Shown here piece by piece: positions 29,267 to 37,856 of a stretch of DNA of 64,000 nucleotides. The DNA comes from Chloroflexota bacterium (GTDB lineage: Bacteria > Chloroflexota > Dehalococcoidia > Lucifugimonadales > Lucifugimonadaceae), in the NCBI GenBank assembly GCA_027618835.1, contig JAQCHZ010000003.1, positions 62,001-126,000 on the forward strand, given 5' to 3'. The position numbers and the translations under genes were made by a program. The notes beneath the pieces were generated by a model. That model made no database searches, was not told the DNA's origin, and was given only the letters and a program-made list of their open reading frames with translations. The stretch's first letter is position 1. The number at the start of each line of letters is the position of its first letter.

Positions 29267-30730
29267 TCATTGGTCGATGGTTCCGATCATCCGCTCTTTG
29301 TAACGCCATTCAGAATAGAGTTGGTCATAGATCGCCGAGTGTGTTGGGTCGGGTTCGTATTTGACTAGCTCTGATGCTCGTTCGCTCGCGATCTCGGACA
29401 ATGATGGTCCTCTCCCGATGCTGGCAGCAGCTTGAGAGAACGTGCCTAGATTGGTTGTTTCGCCAGAATCGGAGACTTTGATTTCGCAATCGAGAACGTT
29501 AGTGAGAATAGTTCGGAACGATTCTGTTTTCGCCATGTCACCTCCGAGGGAGATGCTAGCGGCGGGACCGCGGAAGCTGTTGAGTCGTTCGATGTTGTAT
29601 CGAATGGCGAATGCAAAGCTATCGAGGGCTGATCGTGCGACGTCGAATCGATCGGGTGGGGCATTGGTAGCAGGAATCGGGAACATCAAACCGCCCATTC
29701 GTTCGGTGATGTTCGATGAATGAACAAGACTCGGACCGAGAAATGCGTTGACGCCAGTTGAGCCTGGCTCGAGCCTGCATACTGGCTCGTCGATTGATTC
29801 CATGACTTCGACATTGTCGAGTGATCCATATATTAATGAGAGCAGTCATTGGTACGTGGCGTCGGTGTCGCCAGCGTTGCCGTCGAGCATCCATCGATTG
29901 CTGACAACGTGTCGCCCCGTGAGAATGGCTCGGGTATCGTCGAATACGGGCAGCTCGGTGACTCGCATGCAGGATGTGTTCCATCCAGAAATAATTCCGA
30001 TTTCGTTGGATTGATACACACCAAGTCCAATGAGCCCTGATTTGGCGTCGGGTCCACACGCTACGACGGGAGTGTTTGGCGCGATGCCGAGCGTATCGGC
30101 GAACACTTTCTTCAACTTACCAACGATGGTTCCGGGCGGGCATGTGGCCGGCAATTGGATGTGCCCGAGATTGAACGCTTGGGTGAGGACGTTGGTCGGG
30201 TCGCCAGTTGCGACCATGCCGAACCCCGACTCTACGGCGAGGGTTTCTTCCATTAGGAGCTCACCAGTTAGTTCGAGAATTATCCAGTCGGCGATGCTGC
30301 ACGCTGTTCGGGTTCGGTCGTAGATTTCGGGTTTATTTGATGCGAACCATTGGAGACGAGCCCATCCAGAAGTTACTACCGGTGCGTGTTCGGTTAGTTC
30401 CCAGAGATCAACGAGAGCGTTGGCATCGATCTCTGCGCCTTCTTTTGATGCTCTCAAGTCGCGGTAAGGTCCCGCGTAGAGAGGTTGACTAGACCTTGTC
30501 GTTGAGAGGTGACCCCAATGCCAGATATTTCAGCAGTTGAAATATCGGCAGCGCCGATAGCTCGTTCCGCGGTTGTACCGAGCAGGTGTAGTAGTGTCGA
30601 ATTCTAGGGCAGAGCTAGGCGCATCATCTGGTTTGAAGAATTCGATTGGAGTTTTGATCGTGGAAAGTGGCGTGCCAGTTGCTGAGCCGATAGAAACGGT
30701 GAGATTGTTTTTTCCGAACTCAATCGACAT
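29267..30730 (-). pseudogene. Broken FGGY-family carbohydrate kinase
   Basis: Pieces of one FGGY kinase lie in order on the minus strand. The N-terminus is MSIEFGKNNLTVSIGSATG from 30730. A frame change gives GTTAERAIGAADIS and GIGVTSQRQGLV. A second gives YRDLRASKEGAEIDANALVD, SGWARLQWFASNKPEIYD and CSIADWIILELTGELLMEE. Then VVACGPDAKSGLIGLG and WMLDGNAGDTDATYQ meet an in-frame TGA near 29846 where a tryptophan is expected. Reading resumes LLSLIYGSLDNVEVMESIDE, then INSFRGPAASISLGGDMAK-like ATP-binding sequence. At least two frameshifts and one nonsense codon make it non-functional. The ancestral sugar substrate is unknown. Confidence 0.8.
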
Positions 30731-30761
30731 GTAGCGTTTCGCAGGTCTTTCGGGGCTCAAG

Positions 30762-32159
30762 TTAGTTTACCCGACGAGATTGAAGAGAGCCTGAACGTTT
30801 GCCGGTGCCGATATCTTCTGCGATGTACTTGGCTGCGAGATTGCCACTTCGTACTGCGGATTCCATGGTCGATGGCCAGTCGGTGTCGGTCCAGTCACCG
30901 GCGAGGTAGAAGCCAGGCAGGGGCGTTCGTTGAGAGAGACGTTGTTTGCGGGAGTTGGGGGCAACTTGGAATGTGGCTTCTAGCATTTTGACGACGGCGA
31001 ATTTTTCAACATAGGCGTCTTTCGCTGCTGGAAAGGTATTGGCCATCTCTTCGGTGAAGATTTCGCGTAGCTGGTTTTTAGATTTATCTTGCCATTTCCA
31101 TGCCCCACTTAAAGAGATGACGATGTGTTGACCTATTTCGTCACGCGATTTTAGCTCGGTTTCGTTGAAGACCCACTGGAGGGGGGAATCGATAGTCGCG
31201 ACGAACTTATCGGTCATTACAGGGCGGTCGTACCAGATGTGGATTGCGACGATTGGCGCGGTTCGGACTGATTCGGCTGGTGTGAAAAAATCTTCTAATT
31301 CGCTTGATCCACTAGGTAATAACGGGGTCATTGCCGATGCGGGAACTGCCGATACGATTGCTTCACCCTCAATAAGTTGGTCTTTGGCGGTACGTACGCC
31401 TGAGATTCTTCCTTTGGCGATTTCGAGAGATTGCACGTCGATGCCGGTCCTAATCTCACCGCCGTGACCTTCGATGAACTTTTTGGCGTTTTCGCCAACG
31501 AGGGTCGATAGCCCAGATAACGGAATGCCCATTGCGGGATTCTTGGCGGATCCGAGTAGAGCTATTTTGAACAGCTCGATTCCAGTGTGGGCACTAACGG
31601 ATTCGATGTCGTCGTTTAGTGACGGGAGGATTATTAGATTCCAAAAGTTTTGGATCGTCTCGTCGGTTTGACCGTGATCCCGTAGCCAATCGTCGAACGA
31701 GAATAGATCGTGTGGAGAGGTAACACCGAGGCGTGTCATCTTGATGCTGAGGAGTCCCCAAAGAATCCTGAATTTCCCGACCAAGCTGACGTGTTTGTAG
31801 CCCAATAATGCCGATAGATTCGCTAGTGGGCCGGGAAGCTTTCTGGCTTTGATCCAGCTGATTTTTCCGTGTTTCAGCACTGGGAATCCGATTCGTTTTT
31901 CTAGTCGAATCTGGTCAGATGCTCCAATGTCGGCGATGTATTGTTGGAACTGGTCGCAAGCGCCGATGAACACGTGCTGGCCGTTGTCGATTTCAGTGCC
32001 GGTATCGCTGTCAGTGAACGAATATGCTCGACCGCCTAGGAACGGTCGTTTCTCAAGGACGATTGGCTTGATGCCGATCTGAATGAGGCGTACGGCGGTT
32101 GCGAGTCCTGCGATTCCGCCACCGATGATGAGTACCGTGCGATTTGACAGCGTTGGCAT
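30762..32159 (-). CDS. hpnE: Hydroxysqualene dehydroxylase / squalene-associated FAD oxidoreductase
   Basis: A 465-residue FAD-dependent amine-oxidase-fold protein. The N-terminal dinucleotide motif is VLIIGGGIAGLATAVRLIQ, followed by VLEKRPFLGGRAYSFTD and EIDNGQHVFIGAC. The C-terminal FAD motif is PGFYLAGDWTDTDWPSTMES. It converts hydroxysqualene to squalene in the HpnCDE pathway. It is three bases downstream of hpnD and completes the operon hpnC-hpnD-hpnE. Its stop lies next to the decayed FGGY kinase. No squalene-hopene cyclase is in the window, so the end product (hopanoid, sterol or carotenoid) is not shown. Confidence 0.93.
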   Translation of the reverse strand: MPTLSNRTVLIIGGGIAGLATAVRLIQIGIKPIVLEKRPFLGGRAYSFTDSDTGTEIDNGQHVFIGACDQFQQYIADIGASDQIRLEKRIGFPVLKHGKISWIKARKLPGPLANLSALLGYKHVSLVGKFRILWGLLSIKMTRLGVTSPHDLFSFDDWLRDHGQTDETIQNFWNLIILPSLNDDIESVSAHTGIELFKIALLGSAKNPAMGIPLSGLSTLVGENAKKFIEGHGGEIRTGIDVQSLEIAKGRISGVRTAKDQLIEGEAIVSAVPASAMTPLLPSGSSELEDFFTPAESVRTAPIVAIHIWYDRPVMTDKFVATIDSPLQWVFNETELKSRDEIGQHIVISLSGAWKWQDKSKNQLREIFTEEMANTFPAAKDAYVEKFAVVKMLEATFQVAPNSRKQRLSQRTPLPGFYLAGDWTDTDWPSTMESAVRSGNLAAKYIAEDIGTGKRSGSLQSRRVN

Positions 32160-32162
32160 CGG

Positions 32163-33110
32163 CTAAACGAACCTGATTCCCCGGCTGCGTAGCCAAATAA
32201 CAGACATCAACTTGAGTTTCTGAAACTTACTCAGGCTGGCGCGGTGGTTGAGCGTGTCGTAGCCATTTTTTTCGATTCGATCGAGAAGTATTTCGTACAC
32301 ATGGGTCATGGTCTCGGGACATTGCCGAGATTGCTCGTCGAGAAGAGGGAATAGTCGAACACCAGATTCAAGATATTTTCTTGCACGAACGACCTGGAAT
32401 TTCATGAATCGAATGAATTCGGGGGTAACTCGTTTGTTTCGAATATCATCGACGGATACCCCGTACTCAGCAAGTTCATTAGCGGGCAAATATACGCGAC
32501 CGATTTCAACATCCTCGGCGATGTCGCGAAGGATGTTGGTTAGCTGAAGTGCAATGCCGAGATCTATGGCGTATTCGATGGCTTTGGTGTCGTCGTAGCC
32601 GAAGACTTCGATTAGGGCTAGTCCAGTCGCACTGGCGACTCGTTTGCAGTACTCGACAAGGTCGTCCCACGTCTCATAAGTTGTGCCATCGAGATCCATC
32701 CGGCAGCCTTCGACCACATCGAACAGGTGCTGTTGATCTATCGGATATTTGTGGAGTGTGTCGCCAAGTGCTCGCCATAATTCGGTTGAAGCTTCATTGA
32801 TTTTCAGAGCATCATCGTTGATCGAATAATCGCCAGCGTACGCGGCTGCAAGATGTGTTTGAAGGGAGTCGAGTGCTTCACCCGTACGGTCGCCATAATT
32901 GCCGTCATCAACGATGTCGTCAGCTAGTCGGCAGAACGAATAGCCGGCGTACACGGCGTTTCGCTTTTCGGTGGGAAGAGTGATGAAGGCGTAGTAGAAA
33001 TTTGACGATGCAGCCTTGGTAGATGCTGCTACAGCTTCATACGCATCGACGATTTGCGCGTCGTTGACCGTTGCAGTGGTTTCGGCGGGTTCAGGCATCT
33101 TGCTTTGCAT
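32163..33110 (-). CDS. hpnD: Presqualene diphosphate synthase
   Basis: A 315-residue trans-isoprenyl diphosphate (squalene/phytoene synthase) enzyme. It shows SNFYYAFITLPTEKRNAVYA, the first Asp-rich motif RLADDIVDDG, YCKRVASATGLALIEVFGY and the second Asp motif ALQLTNILRDIAEDVEIGR with VYLPANEL. The pattern matches HpnD, which couples two farnesyl diphosphates. The start is probably the ATG at 33110, overlapping the hpnC end by 20 bases; an upstream start at 33146 and an ATG at 33098 are alternatives. Confidence 0.92.
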   Translation of the reverse strand: MQSKMPEPAETTATVNDAQIVDAYEAVAASTKAASSNFYYAFITLPTEKRNAVYAGYSFCRLADDIVDDGNYGDRTGEALDSLQTHLAAAYAGDYSINDDALKINEASTELWRALGDTLHKYPIDQQHLFDVVEGCRMDLDGTTYETWDDLVEYCKRVASATGLALIEVFGYDDTKAIEYAIDLGIALQLTNILRDIAEDVEIGRVYLPANELAEYGVSVDDIRNKRVTPEFIRFMKFQVVRARKYLESGVRLFPLLDEQSRQCPETMTHVYEILLDRIEKNGYDTLNHRASLSKFQKLKLMSVIWLRSRGIRFV

Positions 33111-34089
33111 CGCTTGCAGTATGCCTTGTTGCCGACACGAAGGCACTCTTGGGGATGAGGCTGATTCCGAGCTTTGCGCGAAGCCATGTGGATGCGAAAA
33201 TCTTCGCTTTGCCGAATTTCGATATTCGTGGGCGTGAGGCGAGAACGTTGTAGTTCTGACGTTCGATGGCTTTCAGTATTTCGAGACCACCGTGGGCGAA
33301 TAGTGCGAAGTCGGAACGGAGTGTGCTGTCAAGGTGATCGGCTAAGGAGTAGCCATCGATGAAGAGCTGGCGGGCACGGTCGACTTCGTACTTCATCAAG
33401 TTTTGGAAGTTCTCGTCGTACTGGCGATCTGTGATTTGTTGTTCCGACACGCCAAACTGTTCGAGGTCTTCAAGAGGTACGTAGATTCGACCTATTTCGA
33501 TATCGATGCTTAAGTCTTGCCAGAAATTCGCTAGTTGTAGCGCAGTGCAGGTTTTATCGGCTAGCTCGTGAAGCCTTGGATCACGGATGCCGCTTAGGAA
33601 AAGAACTAGACGGCCGACCGGGTTTGCCGAATACGTGCAGTATTCCAGCACATCTTCGTACGATTTGTGGCGGGTAATCGTCTGGTCACGGCGATTTGCT
33701 TCGATGAGTCGCTTGAACGGTTCTGCGGGGATATCGAATATACGGATCGTCTCAGCAAGTGCTACGAAGTACGGGTGAACTGGCTGTGACGAGGGTGATG
33801 GGGAGTAGCAGGCGTCGAGTTCGCTTTCCCACTGATCAAGTAATGCGAATCGATCGCCGCTTGCTTCGTCGCCAAGATCATCTACGCCTCGGGAAAAGGC
33901 GTAAATCGAGTAGAAATGCTTACGAAGGTGCTTAGGTAGGAGACGAGATCCGACATTGAAATTCTCGTAGTGAGTCTTTGTCAGGTTTTGGCAGGCGGCG
34001 AAGGTGGCTTCGAGGTAGTCGGGCGAGTCGGAGCCGACTTCCATGTGTGGAACCGGAAGCTCAACAGCCGATGTAGCTGACTGAGTCAT
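33091..34089 (-). CDS. hpnC: Hydroxysqualene synthase
   Basis: A 332-residue squalene/phytoene-synthase homolog of the HpnC type. LTKTHYENFNVGSRLLPKHL and FYSIYAFSRGVDDLGDEA are HpnC-specific variants of the first Asp motif. EYCTYSANPVGRLVLFLSG and ALQLANFWQDLSIDIEIGR with IYVPLEDLE form the second site. It converts presqualene diphosphate to hydroxysqualene. First gene of hpnCDE, ending in TGA inside the hpnD start region. The C-terminal tail (SATRHTASDAKQDA) is variable. Confidence 0.92.
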   Translation of the reverse strand: MTQSATSAVELPVPHMEVGSDSPDYLEATFAACQNLTKTHYENFNVGSRLLPKHLRKHFYSIYAFSRGVDDLGDEASGDRFALLDQWESELDACYSPSPSSQPVHPYFVALAETIRIFDIPAEPFKRLIEANRRDQTITRHKSYEDVLEYCTYSANPVGRLVLFLSGIRDPRLHELADKTCTALQLANFWQDLSIDIEIGRIYVPLEDLEQFGVSEQQITDRQYDENFQNLMKYEVDRARQLFIDGYSLADHLDSTLRSDFALFAHGGLEILKAIERQNYNVLASRPRISKFGKAKIFASTWLRAKLGISLIPKSAFVSATRHTASDAKQDA

Positions 34090-34129
34090 AGGCGAATGTC
34101 TCGACCCCGAGAGGGTGTCGATGTGGAAC

Positions 34130-34693
34130 CTAGAGGCCCATTACCTGAACGACTACTTGCCGAGGCTTTGGCTCATCGAGTTCGACAAGGAATACACGTT
34201 GGAATTCGCCGAGTAGCGGGTTCCCATCGATGATTGGAACCATTTCCGATGTGCCGAGAATCATGTGCTGGCAGTGGGCGTGGCCGTTAGGGCATTCGTT
34301 GGGTCGCATGCTTACGGTGCGAAGTTCGAAATCGTTGTGACCGTAGTAGGCGTCTTTTGGTGCGCTTCTCTCAAGGAAGTGCTCCATGTCTTGCAAAAGC
34401 AGAGGCTCATTCTCATTGATCATTACCGAGAACGTGGTGTGGGTACTGAATATCGATACCTGACCGTTCTTTACACCAGACTCAGAGACGAGTTGGCGAA
34501 CAGTGTCGGTAAAGTCAATTAGCTCGGGAGCGTCGGTCGATTCGACTTCGACTATCTTGCTAAATACCTTGTATTCGGTGCCAGTGGATAGACCACCAGG
34601 TGAGGTGCCATTCAACACGCTAATTCGTCCTGCCTCTATAGCAGTCAACTCACGTGCCTTATCCGAATGCAAACTTATTCCCCCCTCGGGCAA
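34130..34693 (-). CDS. yjbQ: YjbQ-family protein (UPF0047)
   Basis: A 187-residue YjbQ protein, a family with weak secondary thiamine-phosphate synthase activity whose main role is unsettled. Motifs are GQVSIFSTHTTFSVMINENE, the metal-ligand segment DAYYGHND, NGHAHCQHMILGTSEMVPI and the closing GEFQRVFLVELDEPKPRQV. The TTG at 34693 is the only start that keeps the N-terminal region; about 40 residues precede the conserved domain, so the true start may be internal. It lies 40 bases upstream of hpnC on the same strand. Confidence 0.82.
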   Translation of the reverse strand: MPEGGISLHSDKARELTAIEAGRISVLNGTSPGGLSTGTEYKVFSKIVEVESTDAPELIDFTDTVRQLVSESGVKNGQVSIFSTHTTFSVMINENEPLLLQDMEHFLERSAPKDAYYGHNDFELRTVSMRPNECPNGHAHCQHMILGTSEMVPIIDGNPLLGEFQRVFLVELDEPKPRQVVVQVMGL

Positions 34694-35018
34694 AAAAACT
34701 TAGTGGAGCGGCCTTCGATCATCTCCACCGAGGATACGCGTTCCAAAACCGTCGAATCTCCGAATTAGTGCGGATACGTGGCGGTAACAGCTACGCTTAC
34801 AACCATGTTACTTTAACAAATGCTCGCAAGCATCTGTGGATTTCATGGATATGCACCCTATTTACCACCGATTTATGTTGCTTTTATTGGCAGCACAATC
34901 AGTGAATTAGTATATCGATTCACCGGAGTTGCCCAGTCGTATTACGGTCGATTTTCGACCGAAGATCGTTATTTTTCAACGGTAACGGGTGGAAGTTGCT
35001 CGAATCAGAAGATAATGG
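34694..35018. other. Intergenic region without a recognised gene
   Basis: This 325-base stretch between yjbQ and the HpnG-like gene has short open frames with no family resemblance and no clear hairpin. It may carry the promoter for the yjbQ-hpnCDE unit. Confidence 0.4.
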
Positions 35019-35819
35019 CTACTCGGAGGCCGCTGGTTGTGCAGCCTTGGTTAGCGCTGTGTGAGCTTGTACGAATGCCGCCATAAATGTTGTTAGCGAG
35101 GCGCTTGCGCGGTTCGACGATCTACCAAGGTGAAGTAGTGCTGGCAGGTCCTGAGGAGTGTTAGACACGTGCTTGATGTAAACCATATTTCCGCGTCCGT
35201 CGGGCCCGGAATCGAGTCTGTCGACTACTCCTGGCGAGTCGAAATCTCGATCATCCAGCACGCTAGTAAATACACCCCATGGAATGCCGGCAGCGCTCGC
35301 CGTTGATGCGATGGCGTGGGCCGCAGTATCAGCGGCTGTGGCATTTACGGCTTCACCGAGCCATTTTTTCGCCCCTGACGTGGTAGCTACTTTTGAGATG
35401 GTTACGATTGTGCCGTGGTGAAAATCGAGACCAGAGATTTCAACAGCGGTTCTGGCAGCAAGCAGTATTGTTCTATCGGGTCCCAAAGAGTTGGTATCGT
35501 CGACGATCGACCATTCGAATGGGGATCCTGGCAGATCCAATACCCTAGCTGCGATCACGATATCGCCTGATCGGGCGTAGTCCTTAGTTGCCCCACAAAA
35601 TCCAAACGAGATGACTGCTTCCGGAGAAAATTCTTCTATGGCCCACTTGGTGGCTCGTGCTGCTCGGACTGATCCGGAGCCTGAGAGGACTATTGCCGGA
35701 TAGTCTTCCGATTCAGGGCGGTATGCGACGAAGTCTTCAGGCGCTTCGATGGCCGTGTATTCACCGGACAGGATGATTCCGGCTGCTTCACGGCGTATAG
35801 ATCCGATGGCGACGATCAT
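35019..35819 (-). CDS. Nucleoside-phosphorylase superfamily protein, HpnG-like
   Basis: A 266-residue PNP/MTAN-fold protein. It begins MIVAIGSIRREAAGIILSG and shows IVLSGSGSVRAARATKWAI, AVISFGFCGATKDYARSGDI, GTIVTISKVATTSGAKKWL and AADTAAHAIASTASAAGIP with VLDDRDFDS. Hopanoid-associated HpnG enzymes release adenine from adenosylhopane and look like this. The position beside hpnCDE and a polyprenyl synthase supports that, but a generic 5'-methylthioadenosine/futalosine-type nucleosidase is possible. Confidence 0.72.
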   Translation of the reverse strand: MIVAIGSIRREAAGIILSGEYTAIEAPEDFVAYRPESEDYPAIVLSGSGSVRAARATKWAIEEFSPEAVISFGFCGATKDYARSGDIVIAARVLDLPGSPFEWSIVDDTNSLGPDRTILLAARTAVEISGLDFHHGTIVTISKVATTSGAKKWLGEAVNATAADTAAHAIASTASAAGIPWGVFTSVLDDRDFDSPGVVDRLDSGPDGRGNMVYIKHVSNTPQDLPALLHLGRSSNRASASLTTFMAAFVQAHTALTKAAQPAASE

Positions 35820-35875
35820 AAGAGTTTCGAAAACTGTCCGGACTGTTGGCGTTCGGTCGTTTTACTTTGCAAGAG

Positions 35876-36976
35876 TTAGGATTCCCGGATTAGAAGGAAT
35901 TCCCCGAGTTCGGTGAATTCATCGGCGGTGGCCCCCGATAGTTCGAGCGACTCTATCATTCGTTGACAGTCGAGCCATCGTGCGTCCGCCATAGATTGGC
36001 AGTAGTCTTGGGTGCCAAGATTTTCCATTTCTTCGAGCACTACGTGAACATCTTCTTGTTCCAGTTCACCCTCTGTAAGGAAAATTTGTTTGAGGCGTTC
36101 GCCTGTGGCTCCGGTCGATGCACTAAGGGCGTGAACGGCGGGGAGGGCTTTCTTTTTTCGCTTGATATCGGCTCCAACTGGCTTGCCGGTTTCAACTCCG
36201 CCCCAAACGCCCAAGACGTCGTCACGGATCTGGAATATTCGTCCGAGATCGTATCCAATCGCTTTCAGGGCAGTCGCTTTCTCGCGGTCCGGCCCTGAAT
36301 CTGGAGCGACGAGACTGCCGAGATAGATAGATGCCTCGATTAGTGCGCCGGTTTTTCGTTCAATCATGTCGAGGTATTGCTCAACACTGACCGATTCTTC
36401 AGATTCAAATGAGATATCGAGGTACTGACCTTCCATCATTTTTAGGTAATGACTGGTTAGTTCAGCTTCAGCCTCGAGGGCTAAGGCGTCATCGACGCCA
36501 ACTGCTCGCAATTTCCAGGCTGCCGCGTCGGCGATTTTCAGCATTGCGTTACCTGAGACTATCGCTGCAGGTTCGCCCCATACTGCCCAAACGGTTGGAC
36601 GGTGATGACGCACGCGATCCATATCTTCAAGATCGTCATGAATCAGCGAGAAGTTGTGCACGTACTCAAGCGCTACAGCTATCGGCGTTGCGCGGTCAAG
36701 ATCGCCACCCACGGCATCGGCTGCCAGCAGGGCAAGGGTGGGTCGCATGCGTTTGCCACCGGACGAATTCGAATCTGATCCATCGATCTCTTGCCATCCC
36801 ATGTAGTAACGATGGATGTCGTAAATATCTGGCTCGAGTCCCACCAGTTCGGCGCGCAAGGCTTCATCTATTCGTGATTGATACCGCGCGAAAAATGCCG
36901 GTAACGACGGGGAGCTTTTCGCGAGGATTGGAGATTCGCCTGAGCCGGAGCTAGTTTCGGATGGAGTCGAGTTCAA
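35876..36976 (-). CDS. Polyprenyl (farnesyl/geranylgeranyl) diphosphate synthase
   Basis: A 366-residue trans-prenyltransferase. The first Asp-rich motif is SLIHDDLEDMDRVRHHRPTV, with GGKRMRPTLALLAADAVGG before it and KTGALIEASIYLGSLVA after it. The second motif is FQIRDDVLGVWG. It makes C15-C20 prenyl diphosphates that would feed HpnD/HpnC. The residue pattern before the first motif (VALEYVHNFSL) suggests a medium-chain product. The TTG at 36976 is the start; about 25 Ser-rich residues precede the conserved domain. An extra 20 residues versus typical GGPP synthases lie mostly at that end. Confidence 0.88.
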   Translation of the reverse strand: MNSTPSETSSGSGESPILAKSSPSLPAFFARYQSRIDEALRAELVGLEPDIYDIHRYYMGWQEIDGSDSNSSGGKRMRPTLALLAADAVGGDLDRATPIAVALEYVHNFSLIHDDLEDMDRVRHHRPTVWAVWGEPAAIVSGNAMLKIADAAAWKLRAVGVDDALALEAEAELTSHYLKMMEGQYLDISFESEESVSVEQYLDMIERKTGALIEASIYLGSLVAPDSGPDREKATALKAIGYDLGRIFQIRDDVLGVWGGVETGKPVGADIKRKKKALPAVHALSASTGATGERLKQIFLTEGELEQEDVHVVLEEMENLGTQDYCQSMADARWLDCQRMIESLELSGATADEFTELGEFLLIRES

Positions 36977-37077
36977 TAAATGTTCACGTAGTACGGATTT
37001 GTCGATGTCTTTAGGTTATCGCTTCACCGGTTACGTGGCGAGTGGCGATTGAATTCGTTGGTTTCATATTCGTTTAA

Positions 37078-37117
37078 CGAAATGAGCCGTCAGAACGATT
37101 TCTGACGGCTCATTTCG
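37078..37117. terminator. Bidirectional terminator between polyprenyl synthase and hsp20
   Basis: CGAAATGAGCCGTCAGA at 37078-37094 pairs over 17 bases with 37101-37117 around ACGATT. It would end hsp20 transcription on the minus strand. T-tracts are short. Confidence 0.7.
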
Positions 37118-37162
37118 CGTTCAGCCCTTCGGCGGGAGGGCGTTCATCAACTCGACGCTTTA

Positions 37163-37600
37163 TTAAGCGGCTGAGATTTCAAGCTTCCGTGCCTTTTTCG
37201 ATTCGAGTTTCGGGAGCTTGATATTGAGCACGCCGTTTTTGAAGGTCGACTCAGCGTTCTCGAAGTCGACTGTCTCTGGAAGTCTTAACGCTCTGTAGTA
37301 CGAACCTGTTCGCCTCTCACGGAGCAGATAGCCATCGGTTTCCTTGTTTGAGGATTCTCCAGTTTCTGCCTTGATAGTAAGAACGTTGTCATCGACCGAA
37401 ACGTTGATGTCTTCCTTGCTAGTGCCGGGGACCGACGCAGTTACGACGAGATTGTCACCGTCTTGAAATACATCGAGTGGGATTCTCCATGCCTCGGGCT
37501 CGGAGTTAGAGACTGCACCAGCGCTATTTCCGAGGAATCTGCTGAAGAGATCATCGAAGTTACGGGCGCTGCCGAAAGATTGTCGTTTCTGAATAGCCAT
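37163..37600 (-). CDS. Small heat-shock protein (Hsp20/alpha-crystallin)
   Basis: A 145-residue ATP-independent holdase. The N-terminal arm (RNFDDLFSRFLGNSAGAV) precedes the alpha-crystallin domain: IPLDVFQDGDNLVVTASVPG, KEDINVSVDDNVLTIKAE, LLRERRTGSYYRALRLPE and the closing FKNGVLNIKLPKLES. The ATG at 37600 follows AAGGAA about 11 bases upstream on the minus strand. It is divergent from the dnaJ-hspR-clpC operon across 256 bases, so both may answer to the same heat-shock regulator. Confidence 0.93.
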   Translation of the reverse strand: MAIQKRQSFGSARNFDDLFSRFLGNSAGAVSNSEPEAWRIPLDVFQDGDNLVVTASVPGTSKEDINVSVDDNVLTIKAETGESSNKETDGYLLRERRTGSYYRALRLPETVDFENAESTFKNGVLNIKLPKLESKKARKLEISAA

Positions 37601-37756
37601 TGCTTTGTTGTTCCTTACACGCCTTATGTGGCAGTTATTCCTGCCTTGGTGGCCGCAAATAGATTGCGACACGCCGTTTGTAGTTGATTAAGGCTTTTAC
37701 CAAAACCTACATGAGTCAATTATAGAAATCTAATAACAATATTGTCAAATCTTATA

Positions 37757-37784
37757 TTGCACGAATAGTGCGATGTGCTATTAT
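37757..37784 (+). promoter_or_regulatory. Putative promoter of dnaJ-hspR-clpC with overlapping inverted repeat
   Basis: TTGCAC at 37757-37762 and TATTAT at 37779-37784 are 16 bases apart. GCAC-GAATA-GTGC at 37759-37771 overlaps the -35 box and could be an operator. It is neither a CIRCE nor a consensus HAIR site. Confidence 0.45.
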
Positions 37785-37856
37785 TATCGTAAAATGAATT
37801 GAAATCCTCGTTAGGTGCATTTGACTTAGCGCATCGGAAAATCTACAAAGCGACTT

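Noticed and set aside
29843-29848. TGA read as tryptophan in this organism
   Set aside because: sufB, sufD, sufS, dnaJ and ahbAB all end in TGA, and the kinase has further frameshifts.
34820-35086. Small plus-strand gene between yjbQ and the HpnG-like gene
   Set aside because: It overlaps the conserved HpnG-like C-terminus and shows no family features.
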